A stretch of DNA of 31,515 nucleotides from Pseudobutyrivibrio sp. UBA1225 (GCA_002309345.1 DBWZ01000008.1:1-31515); one strand, 5' to 3'. Counted from the stretch's first letter, positions 22,528-31,384 are shown. The notes: generated from the letters alone by a model not told the origin. A program made the numbers and translations.

Positions 22528-23381
22528 TGGTTAATAGATTCCAGATCAAGGAAAAGGCAGAAGAACTGAATATTCCTTTCAAGAATCTACTATCTGCAGC
22601 AGTGGCAGAGATTGTCATTGGACTCATTGCAGATAGTAAGTACTGCAACGAGCTATATCTGTGCAATACATCGGATTTCAGCCCAGAGGTTTATAAAGAT
22701 ATTTGCATCAGCAATATCTACTATGAATACGTCAGAGATTTGGATGAAAAGATGGCGGTCCTTTACATGCGAGATATTTTAAAGGATATCATGGCCAAGG
22801 GCGCTGCCGAGGCATTTGTTGTAAATGGTTCAGTAGAAGAGGGCTTACTTCGTCTGCAGATTACAGTGGATGAAATGTATATTCCGCTGCAGCTGTATTT
22901 CAACAAACATCGCACAGCCCACGAGCCAGAGTCAATGCAGCTAAAGCTTACTGCTTACGAAAATAGAACAGTGAGTGTGCTTACCAATCCAAAAGAAGAA
23001 GAGCTAAGCAAGCACCTGGCGGAGATAATAGAAAAGCTCGAGCTCATCAACAACATGGATCACTATCTATTTGCTTATGAGATACTTACCTCCAACCCGG
23101 TGAACGGACGCAAGGTCAAGGAGAGGCTAGAAGATATCTTAAAGGAAAAAGGAATAACAATAGACGATACTAGAATCAAGATGTTGAGAGGCTACAGTGA
23201 TTACACTTACATGAAAAAGAAGTGGAAAGTAGAATTACGACAAAAGAAAAAGTCTGAACCTGCATGGTCAGACCTAAATAATTGTCTTATGAATTTCCTA
23301 GGACCAATATGGAAGGCTATGGAAGACAACATAGTGTTCCTTGGGGACTGGATGCCTCAGTTAAAACGCTTTTTAGACTAG
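22527..23381 (+). CDS. AbiEii-like protein lacking visible nucleotidyltransferase motifs
   Basis: A 284-residue protein. Its N-terminus IKEKAEELNIPFKNLL followed by SKYCNELYL matches the layout of Lachnospiraceae AbiEii toxins (IKNxAxxLNIxxNNLL..SKYxxNFILKGG), but where the KGG-S and later DxD catalytic motifs should be it reads YLCNTSDFSPEV and then unrelated sequence. The C-terminal half keeps AbiEii-like features: GRKVKERLEDILKEKGITID, then DYTYMKKKWKVELRQ and the closing FLGPIWKAMEDNIVFLGDWM. It is therefore read as a catalytically degenerate AbiEii relative. It overlaps the AbiEi-like gene by one base (TAATG) with a TAGGAG ribosome site upstream. It is intact, without a frameshift. It ends 6 bp from the convergent MobA-like gene. 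Confidence 0.7.
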   Translation: MVNRFQIKEKAEELNIPFKNLLSAAVAEIVIGLIADSKYCNELYLCNTSDFSPEVYKDICISNIYYEYVRDLDEKMAVLYMRDILKDIMAKGAAEAFVVNGSVEEGLLRLQITVDEMYIPLQLYFNKHRTAHEPESMQLKLTAYENRTVSVLTNPKEEELSKHLAEIIEKLELINNMDHYLFAYEILTSNPVNGRKVKERLEDILKEKGITIDDTRIKMLRGYSDYTYMKKKWKVELRQKKKSEPAWSDLNNCLMNFLGPIWKAMEDNIVFLGDWMPQLKRFLD

Positions 23382-23387
23382 GCGATG

Positions 23388-24005
23388 TCAGCATACAAAA
23401 TTGTGCTTTAGGATAGAGAAAACAGCGTAGTAGTAGGATTCTCTGTCATTTACCTTGAAGAATTGCTGCTCGAAGGAAACCGTTGATAGTTTTTCGATTA
23501 CATTGGTGTCGATAAGGTTTGTGTAGCACTTTTCTTGGATTTCGCGTCTAGTAGCTCTTTTGAAGAAGATGCTTTTAAACAAAGGTCCGATGCAGCGTTT
23601 GTTGTAGACGCCGCAGATGGTATCAAGAAAACCTTCCTCGAACTTAAAGCTAGTAATGTCGTAGTTGTAGGATTTGTCGTAAAGATAAACGGCAACACGA
23701 GGATCCATAAAAGGAGTATCTACCGACATAAAAAATGCGCGGTCGCCTTTAATCATAGTAAGGCAAGAAAGGATGGCACCGATAGGGCCAGCATTTCTAG
23801 AGATATCAGGAATCTCTTGTGCATCCAAGCCAAGATTAGTAAAGTCACCTCTTTCATTTACTGAAAGATAAACCTTATCAAAATAAGGGCTGAATTTATC
23901 GTAGATATATTCAACCATAGTCTTGTCTTCAAATGGCAAAAGAGCCTTTGTTGTTCCCATGCGGGAGCTGTCTCCTCCACAGAGGATAACTAAAGTCCGA
24001 TTCAT
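23388..24005 (-). CDS. MobA-like nucleotidyltransferase
   Basis: A 205-residue protein of the NTP-transferase fold. The N-terminal nucleotide-binding motif is LVILCGGDSSRMGTTKALLP, fitting GGxSxRMGxxK of molybdenum cofactor guanylyltransferases. The metal site Asp appears in FFMSVDTPFMDP (about 94-105). The family would attach GMP to molybdopterin, but no molybdenum genes are nearby, so another sugar- or cofactor-nucleotide role is open. The start at 24005 (MNRTLVIL) follows GGAGGCATT; an in-frame ATG 21 bp earlier is less likely. It converges with the AbiEii-like gene and is divergent from the decarboxylase gene. Confidence 0.75.
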   Translation of the reverse strand: MNRTLVILCGGDSSRMGTTKALLPFEDKTMVEYIYDKFSPYFDKVYLSVNERGDFTNLGLDAQEIPDISRNAGPIGAILSCLTMIKGDRAFFMSVDTPFMDPRVAVYLYDKSYNYDITSFKFEEGFLDTICGVYNKRCIGPLFKSIFFKRATRREIQEKCYTNLIDTNVIEKLSTVSFEQQFFKVNDRESYYYAVFSILKHNFVC

Positions 24006-24129
24006 AATGCCTCCTACGTATGTCAAAAAAATAAATGTGAATAATGACTTTACTTAAATCTCGTTTATGCGCAAAACAAGAATATAAACATATTATATTA
24101 ATAGATATAGAAAAATCAAAGAAAAACTT

Positions 24130-25488
24130 ATGAGTATTAGAGATGCCTTAGAAAAATATTCAAAATCGAATATGTATCCCTTCCATATGCCAGGGCACAA
24201 AAGGCAGTTGCCAGGAGAGTACCAGATTGATATGACAGAGGTAGATGGGGTCGATGATTTGCATGACCCAAAGACTATCATTGCGATAGATCAAAAACGA
24301 ATGGCAAAGCTTTATGGGGCAGATGAAAGCTTCATCCTTGTAGGGGGTTCTACGGTTGGAAACCTATCGGCCATATACGCTGCTTGCAATGAGAATGAAA
24401 AAATACTTATTCAAAGAAACTCCCACAAAAGTGTTTACAATGCAGCAATCGTAAGACACCAAAGTGTGGGCTACATCTATCCAGCTTTAGATGAAGACGG
24501 AATATATCAGGCAGCAACGTTAGAGCAAATAGAGTATGCTATCAAGGAAAATGGAATACCAAAGGCTGTTGTAATTACAAGCCCAACTTACGAGGGCTAT
24601 CACTGCAACATAAAAGAAATCGCAGAATTCTGCCATGCTAAAAATATAATTCTTATTGTGGATCAAGCCCATGGCGCGCATCTAGGTTTTCACGAAAGCT
24701 TTAGGGGAGGCGCTTTGGCGGATGCGGATATCGTAGTCCAGAGTTTACACAAGACACTGCCAGCTTTGACGCAAACTGCAGCAATCCACGTCTGTGGAAA
24801 GAGGGTGGATACAAGAAGATTGCGAGAGGCATTAGATATTTTTGAGACCAGCTCGCCATCCTATGTGCTGATGAATTCAATTAGCAGGTGCTTAGACACG
24901 CTGGAAAATCCAGGGGATAGCTGGAAGAGATATGTGGATAACCTAGAGGATTTTTACAGGGCCTGTGGAGAATTGAAGCATTTACAGGTAAACAGAAACG
25001 AGCCGGAAATCAGAGATCCTGGCAAGATAATTATATCGACAAAAAGCTCTAACATTACCGGGGTTAAGCTAGCAGAGCTGTTAAGGGACAACTATGAAAT
25101 AGAGACAGAGCTAGCAAGCTTTTCATATGTGCTGGCCATGACGTCATTTATGGATACAGAAGATGGTTTTGAAAGATTAAAAAAAGCGCTCATTGAAATC
25201 GATGGGGAGCTTGCAGCAGGAAGCATAAAGTTTCCTCAAATCAACATTCATCCAGAGAAGGTCATAGAGCCTTGGGAAGCGAAGGCGAAAGATCAGCAGA
25301 CAGTCAAACTAAATGAGGCGATTGGCCATGTGTCAGCGGCGATGGTTTGCCTATATCCGCCTGGTGCGCCAATCATTGTTCCGGGGGAGCGAATCACAGA
25401 GGAAGCCTTAGAGTTAATTGACGCTGCAAGAGAGACAAAAATTCACGTTACAGGAATCGATAAAGACGCTATCTCCGTTGTCAATTAG
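24130..25488 (+). CDS. Orn/Lys/Arg decarboxylase-type PLP enzyme (YaaO-like)
   Basis: A 452-residue PLP enzyme of the aminotransferase-fold Orn/Lys/Arg decarboxylase group, short form. The N-terminus has the group motif YPFHMPGHKRQL. The cofactor lysine is in VVQSLHKTLPALTQ and the Asp contact in LIVDQAHGAHLGFH. The C-terminal domain has PPGAPIIVPGE. The substrate (lysine, arginine or other) cannot be read from sequence. In B. subtilis yaaO lies just before tmk-yaaQ-yaaR-holB-yaaT; this order is kept here. The ribosome site is weak (only AAAGAAAAACTT before the ATG). It is divergent from the MobA-like gene. Confidence 0.9.
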   Translation: MSIRDALEKYSKSNMYPFHMPGHKRQLPGEYQIDMTEVDGVDDLHDPKTIIAIDQKRMAKLYGADESFILVGGSTVGNLSAIYAACNENEKILIQRNSHKSVYNAAIVRHQSVGYIYPALDEDGIYQAATLEQIEYAIKENGIPKAVVITSPTYEGYHCNIKEIAEFCHAKNIILIVDQAHGAHLGFHESFRGGALADADIVVQSLHKTLPALTQTAAIHVCGKRVDTRRLREALDIFETSSPSYVLMNSISRCLDTLENPGDSWKRYVDNLEDFYRACGELKHLQVNRNEPEIRDPGKIIISTKSSNITGVKLAELLRDNYEIETELASFSYVLAMTSFMDTEDGFERLKKALIEIDGELAAGSIKFPQINIHPEKVIEPWEAKAKDQQTVKLNEAIGHVSAAMVCLYPPGAPIIVPGERITEEALELIDAARETKIHVTGIDKDAISVVN

Positions 25489-25506
25489 CGGGCGGTGAAT
25501 TATACT
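25478..25506 (+). promoter_or_regulatory. Candidate promoter at the end of the decarboxylase gene
   Basis: TTGTCA at 25478-25483, 17 bp, TATACT at 25501-25506. The -35 box lies in the last codons of the decarboxylase gene. It would start the kinase-yaaR-holB-ricT operon. Confidence 0.6.
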
Positions 25507-25546
25507 AAATAGTAGGCGGGAGCCAAATAACTAACAAGAGGATATT

Positions 25547-26134
25547 ATGGGTAGTATATATTGCATAATGGGCAAAAGCTCATCGGGGAAGGACACAATA
25601 TTCAAGCTTTTGCTTGAGAGGGAAGACATTAGGCTAAAGACGATTGTTTCGTACACCACAAGACCAATTCGAAGCCACGAAAAGCCAGGAGAGGAATACA
25701 ACTTCGTTTCAATTCAGGAGAAGGACGAGCTTTTAGCTTCAGGCAAGGTTGTTGAGATTCGTGAGTACAACACAGTACACGGCCCATGGTTTTACTTTAC
25801 AGTGGATGACGGCAAATTAGATTTAGCAAACAACGACTACCTGATTATCGGTACAGTTCAAAGCTACGTTAAAATCAGAGATTACTTTGGTAAGGACAAG
25901 GTTTGTCCGATATATATAGAAGTAGACGATGGTATTCGACTTAGCAGAGCTCTTGAGAGAGAACGTGTTCAGGAGCATCCTAAGTACGAGGAAATGTGCA
26001 GACGATTTTTGGCAGACCAGTTAGATTTTGCAGAGGAAAAGCTTGCAGAGGCAGAAATTTCAAACATCTTCAACAACGATGAAAACAGCAAGATCACGGC
26101 TGACAAAATAGCTGCATTTATTAACGGTAGGTGA
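25547..26134 (+). CDS. Guanylate kinase-like protein
   Basis: A 195-residue P-loop kinase. The loop is GKSSSGKDT (residues 9-17), unlike GPSGxGKGT of most guanylate kinases. The GMP-binding stretch SYTTRPIRSHEKPGEEYNFV is well kept (TTRxxRxxExxGxxY). The length matches guanylate kinases (about 200). The role is probably GMP to GDP or a related reaction. It occupies the place of tmk in the yaaO-tmk-yaaR-holB order. The ATG follows AAGAGGATATT. The following gene begins 4 bp after the stop, so it is in the same operon. Confidence 0.85.
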   Translation: MGSIYCIMGKSSSGKDTIFKLLLEREDIRLKTIVSYTTRPIRSHEKPGEEYNFVSIQEKDELLASGKVVEIREYNTVHGPWFYFTVDDGKLDLANNDYLIIGTVQSYVKIRDYFGKDKVCPIYIEVDDGIRLSRALERERVQEHPKYEEMCRRFLADQLDFAEEKLAEAEISNIFNNDENSKITADKIAAFINGR

Positions 26135-26138
26135 GCTT

Positions 26139-26579
26139 ATGGATATTAGAGTAAATGAAGTAGGACAGGTTCAACCGGCAGATGCCCCAAAGCAAACTGC
26201 GCCAATCGACGACACTTTCAAGTTTACTTTGGCTGCAGCAGTGGACGATGCTGAGCTTCAGGAAAAGCTGACCAACTTAATGAACGACATTACAACTCAA
26301 GGAAAGCTGTTGGCAGAGCATATGGATATCCGTGACATGAAGCGATACCGAGGATTGGTTAAGGATTTCTTGAACGAGGTTGTAAACCGCTCTCACAAGT
26401 TTTCCCGTGAGAACTTTTTAGATAGACGAGGTCGTCACAGAGTCTATGGCATGATAAAGCTGGTGGATGAAAAGATGGACGAGCTTGCCACAGCTTTGGT
26501 TCAGGACGAGAAGGATCACATAAACATATTAAATCAAATAGATGAAATCAGGGGCTTGCTCCTTGATATAATAACCTAA
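26139..26579 (+). CDS. yaaR: YaaR family protein (DUF327)
   Basis: A 146-residue protein with the helical layout of DUF327/YaaR: central ITTQGKLLAEHMDIRDMKRY, then VNRSHKFSRENFLDRRGRHR and a C-terminal helix VDEKMDELATALVQDEKDHI. The function is unknown in detail. It lies 4 bp after the kinase gene and 14 bp before holB, as in other Firmicutes. The ribosome site AGGTGA overlaps the preceding stop codon. Confidence 0.92.
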   Translation: MDIRVNEVGQVQPADAPKQTAPIDDTFKFTLAAAVDDAELQEKLTNLMNDITTQGKLLAEHMDIRDMKRYRGLVKDFLNEVVNRSHKFSRENFLDRRGRHRVYGMIKLVDEKMDELATALVQDEKDHINILNQIDEIRGLLLDIIT

Positions 26580-26593
26580 GTAGGAGAATAAAG

Positions 26594-27628
26594 TTGAGCT
26601 TTGCAGAAATTATAGGCCAGGAGGATGCCAAAAGCCTCCTCAAAAATGCAATAAAGACAGGAAATCATAGCCACGCCTATATTTTCAGCGGAGAAAAGGG
26701 CTCAGGAAAGATGATGCTCGCAGAGGCATTTGCCATGATGCTTCAGTGCGAAAATCCTAGTGATGATGCCTGCCTTGAGTGTCACTCCTGCAAGCAGGCT
26801 CTCAGCCATAACCATCCCGACATTATCTATGTCAGTCGAGAAGAGGGCAAAAGCAATATCGGCGTAGATGTGGTTAGGGAGCAAATCATAAACGACGTAG
26901 ATATCAAGCCTTACAGCTCTAAATATAAAATCTATATTGTTGACGAAGCAGAGCGGATGAATCCGCAGGCTCAAAACGCAATTCTTAAGACAATCGAAGA
27001 GCCGCCGGAGTACGCAATCATCATTCTGCTTTCAGCAAATCACAATGCATTCTTGCAGACCATTCTTTCAAGATGTGTGTTGATTCAAATGAAATCCGTT
27101 GATAGCGAAAGCATCAAAAGGCTTTTGCAGACCAAGTATGAAATCGTTGATTATCAAACTGAGATGGTGGCAACCTTTGCCCAGGGCAACATCGGAAAGG
27201 CTATAGCCCTTGCCACGGATTCTAGGTTTAACGATGTGAAATCCCAGGTTCTATCTCTGTGCAAAAGGGCAGGGAAGATGGATGAAGGACAGATAGCCGA
27301 TGAGGTTAAATCCATCAAAGAAGAGAACGACAAGGACAAAAAAGAGGATGAGGCAGAAAAATTTCAAGGATTTATGGACCAATTCCTAGATTTAATCACC
27401 CTTTGGTTCAGAGATGTGCTATTATATAAAGCGACATTGAAAGATGAACTTCTCCTATTCAAGGAGGATTCCTATGATATACACGAGCAAGCGCAGCTTT
27501 GCTCATATCTTGGGCTCAATCAGATAGTGGATGCTATCACTGATACACGAGCCAAACTCAACGCTAATGTCAATTTTGAATTGACCATTATGCTTTTAAT
27601 ACAAGCAATCAAGGAGAATACTAGATGA
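26594..27628 (+). CDS. holB: DNA polymerase III delta' subunit
   Basis: A 344-residue clamp-loader subunit. The AAA+ domain shows GEKGSGK (33-39), with Met at the position after the lysine instead of Thr/Ser. A zinc-type cysteine cluster appears as DDACLECHSC. The Walker B region is KIYIVDEAERMNPQAQNAIL and the sensor is LSRCVLIQM. Delta' usually does not hydrolyse ATP, which fits the altered P-loop. The start is TTG 26594 with site TAGGAGAATAAAG. The stop overlaps the ricT start (ATGA). Confidence 0.94.
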   Translation: MSFAEIIGQEDAKSLLKNAIKTGNHSHAYIFSGEKGSGKMMLAEAFAMMLQCENPSDDACLECHSCKQALSHNHPDIIYVSREEGKSNIGVDVVREQIINDVDIKPYSSKYKIYIVDEAERMNPQAQNAILKTIEEPPEYAIIILLSANHNAFLQTILSRCVLIQMKSVDSESIKRLLQTKYEIVDYQTEMVATFAQGNIGKAIALATDSRFNDVKSQVLSLCKRAGKMDEGQIADEVKSIKEENDKDKKEDEAEKFQGFMDQFLDLITLWFRDVLLYKATLKDELLLFKEDSYDIHEQAQLCSYLGLNQIVDAITDTRAKLNANVNFELTIMLLIQAIKENTR

Positions 27629-28503
27629 TAAAGGTAATCGGCGTCCGCTTTAGAGGAGGCGGCAAGGTATATTACTTTGATCCAGCTGGGGTGGAGCTCA
27701 AGCGAGAGGATCAGGTTATTGTAGAAACAATACGTGGCGTAGAAATAGGAACCGTTTTACTGGTAGACAAAGAGATATCAGATGACGAGGTTCCTGGCCC
27801 AATCAAAAAAATCATGCGCAAGGCTACCGACGACGACATCAAAAAGGCAGCCAAGAATATCGAAAAAGAAAAAGACGCAATGAAGATTTGCGAAGAGAAG
27901 ATTGCTAAGCGCGAGCTTGAGATGAAGCTAGTTGGTGCTGAGTACACCTTCGACAACAACAAGCTTATTTTCTACTTCACTGCTGATGGACGAATCGACT
28001 TCCGTGAGCTAGTAAAGGATCTTGCAGCAGTATTCCACACACGTATCGAACTTAGACAGATTGGTGTTCGAGACGAGACCAAGCTTATGGGAGGCATCGG
28101 TATCTGTGGTCGCGAGCTTTGTTGTAAGAGCTATCTTGCAGATTTTGTTCCTGTGTCAATCAAGATGGCAAAGGAGCAAAACCTATCTTTAAATCCAACC
28201 AAGATTTCAGGTCTCTGCGGCAGACTTATGTGCTGCTTGAAGAACGAGCAGGAGACTTACGAATATCTCAACAGTCGTCTGCCAGGTATCAACGATACTG
28301 TTACTACACCAGAGGGCTACAAGGGAATAGTACAATCTGTGAATGTCCTTCGTCAGACAGTGCGTGTTCTTTTCGAAGAGGGCGACTTAAAAGAGGTCAA
28401 GGATTATCCTACCTCAGAGCTCAAGTTCAAGCCTCGCAAGAAGAAAGTACAGGTATCTAAGGAGGAGGCCAGAGAGTTGGCTGAGTTGGAGGATAACGAT
28501 TAA
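27625..28503 (+). CDS. ricT: RicT/YaaT family protein (PSP1 domain)
   Basis: A 292-residue PSP1-domain protein. Cysteine motifs CGRELCCKSYL (mid-protein) and CGRLMCCLKNEQETYEYL are the conserved set that binds an iron-sulfur cluster in the RicAFT complex, which helps RNase Y mature certain mRNAs in Bacillus. The N-terminal part has VIGVRFRGGGKVYYFDPAG. The C-terminal region is charged and has no recognisable motif. It overlaps holB by four bases and its stop overlaps the next start (TAATG), so three genes are coupled. The ATG follows AAGGAGAATACTAG. No RicA or RicF gene is seen in this window. Confidence 0.93.
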   Translation: MIKVIGVRFRGGGKVYYFDPAGVELKREDQVIVETIRGVEIGTVLLVDKEISDDEVPGPIKKIMRKATDDDIKKAAKNIEKEKDAMKICEEKIAKRELEMKLVGAEYTFDNNKLIFYFTADGRIDFRELVKDLAAVFHTRIELRQIGVRDETKLMGGIGICGRELCCKSYLADFVPVSIKMAKEQNLSLNPTKISGLCGRLMCCLKNEQETYEYLNSRLPGINDTVTTPEGYKGIVQSVNVLRQTVRVLFEEGDLKEVKDYPTSELKFKPRKKKVQVSKEEARELAELEDND

Positions 28504-29249
28504 TGGAAAATCTTGTGCGCTCAGACGAGCGATTAGATGACCTTCAAATAAACGGATATAAAATCATACAGCATCCTGACAAATTCTGTTTTGGCATGGA
28601 TGCTGTCTTGCTATCAAGCTTTGCAAGAGTCAAGGAGGGAGAGGTTGCCCTTGATTTAGGGACCGGAACCGGCATCCTTCCAATACTTCTTGAGGCAAAG
28701 ACAGAAGGGGCTCATTTCACTGGGCTAGAGATACAACCGGAAAGCGTCGAGATGGCCGGACGTTCAGTTGCCTATAACAATTTGCAGAGTAAAATTGATA
28801 TAATTGAAGGTGATATCAAGGAGGCCTCCAAGATATTTGGGAAGGCCACCATGGACATTGTCACCAGCAATCCACCATATATGACAAACCACCACGGGCT
28901 AAAAAATCCCAACGATGCCAAGGCCATCGCAAGGCACGAGCTGCTTTGCTCACTTGAGGATGTTGTTCGTGAGACATCTGCTGTGCTAAAGCAGATGGGA
29001 AGATGCTATTTTGTACATCGGCCTTTTAGGTTGGTGGAGATTATCACATTGATGAAACAATACAAGCTTGAGCCAAAGCGTATGCGGCTTGTATATCCAT
29101 ACATAGACAAGGAACCAAACATGGTTTTAATAGAGGGAGTCAAGGGGGGCGGTTCCCAGCTTACAGTTGAAAAGCCACTGATTGTCTACAACGCCCCAGG
29201 AGAATACACACAAGAGATTTACGAAATATACGGAATGCTAATGCAATAA
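28503..29249 (+). CDS. tRNA1(Val) adenine-N6-methyltransferase, TrmN6/YabB family
   Basis: A 248-residue SAM-dependent adenine methyltransferase. The SAM loop is ALDLGTGTGILPILLEA (about 49-65). The N6-adenine signature NPPY appears in VTSNPPYMT. The N-terminus YKIIQHPDKFCFGMDAVLLSSF is typical of YabB/TrmN6. The family methylates A37 of tRNA1(Val) in E. coli; the target in Firmicutes is less certain. It overlaps ricT (TAATG) and is followed by rsmI, as in Bacillus subtilis except that the small yazA gene is missing. Confidence 0.9.
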   Translation: MENLVRSDERLDDLQINGYKIIQHPDKFCFGMDAVLLSSFARVKEGEVALDLGTGTGILPILLEAKTEGAHFTGLEIQPESVEMAGRSVAYNNLQSKIDIIEGDIKEASKIFGKATMDIVTSNPPYMTNHHGLKNPNDAKAIARHELLCSLEDVVRETSAVLKQMGRCYFVHRPFRLVEIITLMKQYKLEPKRMRLVYPYIDKEPNMVLIEGVKGGGSQLTVEKPLIVYNAPGEYTQEIYEIYGMLMQ

Positions 29250-29276
29250 GCTTTAGCTGACGGATGAGGTGTAAGA

Positions 29277-30116
29277 ATGCCAGGAACACTTTACCTTGTT
29301 GCGACACCAATTGGAAACCTAGAGGACATGACCTTTCGTGCAGTGCGAATCCTCAAGGAGGTTGATTTAATTGCAGCAGAAGACACTAGAAATTCAATAA
29401 AGCTACTGAATCACTTTGAGATAAACACTCCCATGACTAGCTACCACGAGTTCAACAAGGTTGATAAGGCAATCGCACTTGTGGCAAAGCTTAGGGAAGG
29501 TCAAGACATTGCGGTAATCACAGATGCAGGAACGCCTGGCATCTCCGACCCTGGAGAGGAGCTCGTTGCGATGTGCTACGAGCAGGGGATTGAGGTTACA
29601 TCCGTACCTGGGCCCGCAGCATGTATCACAGCGGTAACAATGTCCGGACAGGCCTGTAGGCGATTCGCATTTGAGGCTTTTCTTCCAAAAGACAAAAAAG
29701 AACGTCGTAGAGTGCTAGAAGAGACAAAAAATGAAACCAGAACAATCATAATATACGAGGCGCCTCATCATCTAATCGGCACTTTAAAGGAGCTGACAGA
29801 GGTTTTGGGAGAAGACAGGGGCATCACATTGTGTCGTGAGCTCACCAAGAAACACGAAGAAAAAGAAAAGACCACCCTCGGTGGAGCTTTAAAGATATAT
29901 GAAACCAAAGAACCTAGAGGCGAGTACGTGCTTGTCATTGCTGGCAAGTCCAAAGAAGAGGTAGTTCGAGAAGCCCGAGCAGCCTTTGAGGACATGAGCA
30001 TTGAAGAGCACATGGATATGTATCTGTCTCAGGGCATGGACAAAAAGGAAGCCATGAAGGCAGTGGCAAAAGATAGAGGAGTTAGTAAGCGAGATATATA
30101 CAACGCGTTGTTGTAG
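29277..30116 (+). CDS. rsmI: 16S rRNA (cytidine-1402-2'-O)-methyltransferase RsmI
   Basis: A 279-residue tetrapyrrole-methylase-fold enzyme that adds the 2'-O-methyl to C1402 of 16S rRNA. The N-terminus LYLVATPIGNLEDMTFRAVR is characteristic. Further conserved segments are IAAEDTRNSIKLLNHF, VITDAGTPGISDPGEELV and VTSVPGPAACITAV. The C-terminal domain is helical and ends VSKRDIYNALL. Length is normal. The ATG follows a GATGAGGTGTAAGA site, 27 bp after the methyltransferase gene. Confidence 0.97.
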   Translation: MPGTLYLVATPIGNLEDMTFRAVRILKEVDLIAAEDTRNSIKLLNHFEINTPMTSYHEFNKVDKAIALVAKLREGQDIAVITDAGTPGISDPGEELVAMCYEQGIEVTSVPGPAACITAVTMSGQACRRFAFEAFLPKDKKERRRVLEETKNETRTIIIYEAPHHLIGTLKELTEVLGEDRGITLCRELTKKHEEKEKTTLGGALKIYETKEPRGEYVLVIAGKSKEEVVREARAAFEDMSIEEHMDMYLSQGMDKKEAMKAVAKDRGVSKRDIYNALL

Positions 30117-30126
30117 GGAGGTGACT

Positions 30127-30582
30127 ATGAGCTACGTAGTCGATTTATTTACAAACAAAATATTCTTGGCGCCAGCATCTGCATGGCTAGTGGCACAGAT
30201 AATTAAAATAATTGTGGATACTGTCAAAGGCGGATTTCGCAAGGAGCGACTTTATAATACTGGTGGGGGAATGCCAAGCTCACACGCAGCTACAGTTACA
30301 GCTCTTGCAATCATAACGGCGTTGACCTTTGGGACAGATAGCTTTGAGTTTGTGATGGCGTTATTCTTTTGCATCATCGTCATCTGCGATGCCAGAGGAG
30401 TTAGATTTGAAACACAGCGTCTTGGAAGAGCCTTAAACAACTTAAACGAAGAGCGCCAAGAGGAGGGTAAGCAGCCTCTTGATATTATAAAGTTTAGAGA
30501 GAAGCTAGGACATACAATTCCTGAGATAGTATTTGGAATAATAATCGGTGTAATAGCAGCGCTGATTGTTAATCATATTTAA
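30127..30582 (+). CDS. Divergent PAP2 family membrane protein (DUF212, YuiD-like)
   Basis: A 151-residue membrane protein with about four hydrophobic segments. The family hallmarks are GGGMPSSHAATVTALA (about 43-58) and CDARGVRFETQRLGRALNNL, with EKLGHTIPEIVFGIIIG near the C-terminus; the SSH and H residues resemble PAP2 phosphatase motifs, but activity is unproven. The start ATG 30127 follows TAGGGAGGTGACT; an in-frame GTG at 30121 is part of the ribosome site. It starts 10 bp after rsmI. Confidence 0.9.
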   Translation: MSYVVDLFTNKIFLAPASAWLVAQIIKIIVDTVKGGFRKERLYNTGGGMPSSHAATVTALAIITALTFGTDSFEFVMALFFCIIVICDARGVRFETQRLGRALNNLNEERQEEGKQPLDIIKFREKLGHTIPEIVFGIIIGVIAALIVNHI

Positions 30583-30601
30583 AGGAGAGGGGGGTGAAGT
30601 A

Positions 30602-31357
30602 TTGGAGAACATAGAGCAACTCAAGAAGATGATTGAAGAGTCAAAGAAGATAGTATTTTTCGGCGGCGCAGGGGTATCCACGGAAAGTGGCATACCAGAC
30701 TTTCGTAGTACGGACGGTTTGTACAACCAGCACGATGTGCGATTTGAAAAGTACCAGCCTGAGTATTTGCTAAGTCACAGTTGCTTAATCCATGAACCCA
30801 AGGTGTATTTTGAGTTCCACAGACAAAAGATGGATACTCGAAATATTGAGCCAAACAATGCCCACAAGTATCTGGCAAAGCTAGAGGAACAGGGCAAATT
30901 AATCGGGGTAGTTACCCAAAATATTGATGGCTTGCATCAAAAGGCAGGTAGCAGGAGAGTTTATGAAATCCATGGCAGCGCTCTTAGAAACTACTGCATG
31001 AACTGTGGAAGGGAGTATCCGCTAGACTACATTTTTGATTCAACCGAGCCAATACCTACCTGTGATTGTGGTGGTACTATTCGAGCAGACATTACCCTTT
31101 ACGAGGAGAGTCTTCCTGAAGACCAGGTGCAGGGAGCAATAGAAGCGATTGCTAGCGCAGATATGCTGATAATTGGCGGCACATCACTTACGGTTTATCC
31201 TGCTGCATCGTTTATCAATTACTTCAGGGGCAAGTACCTTGTAATCATCAATCAAAGCGATTTGCAGGTGCGACAAGCAGAGAACACACTAGTGATTCGG
31301 GAGCGAATCGGACAAGTCTTTACAGAGCTTGCAAAGCTGCAGGGAATTGAGCTGTAA
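30602..31357 (+). CDS. cobB: NAD-dependent protein deacylase, sirtuin family
   Basis: A 251-residue sirtuin that removes acyl groups from lysines using NAD. The NAD motif GAGVSTESGIPDFRS lies at residues 22-36. TQNIDGLHQKAG follows, and the catalytic His lies in YEIHGS. The zinc site is CMNC and CDCGG, and the GGTSLTVYPAA segment binds NAD. The gene probably opens with a TTG at 30602; the run AGGAGAGGGGGGTGA (30583-30597) is a strong ribosome site 4 bp before it. The open frame extends to 30566, inside the PAP2 gene, without a better start. Gap to the PAP2 gene is 19 bp. Confidence 0.93.
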   Translation: MENIEQLKKMIEESKKIVFFGGAGVSTESGIPDFRSTDGLYNQHDVRFEKYQPEYLLSHSCLIHEPKVYFEFHRQKMDTRNIEPNNAHKYLAKLEEQGKLIGVVTQNIDGLHQKAGSRRVYEIHGSALRNYCMNCGREYPLDYIFDSTEPIPTCDCGGTIRADITLYEESLPEDQVQGAIEAIASADMLIIGGTSLTVYPAASFINYFRGKYLVIINQSDLQVRQAENTLVIRERIGQVFTELAKLQGIEL

Positions 31358-31384
31358 ATAGTAGGATTAAATTTAAAAAAAGCC

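Noticed and set aside
23535..23864. 109-residue plus-strand open frame inside the MobA-like gene
   Set aside because: It is antisense to a recognised conserved gene and lacks a ribosome site.
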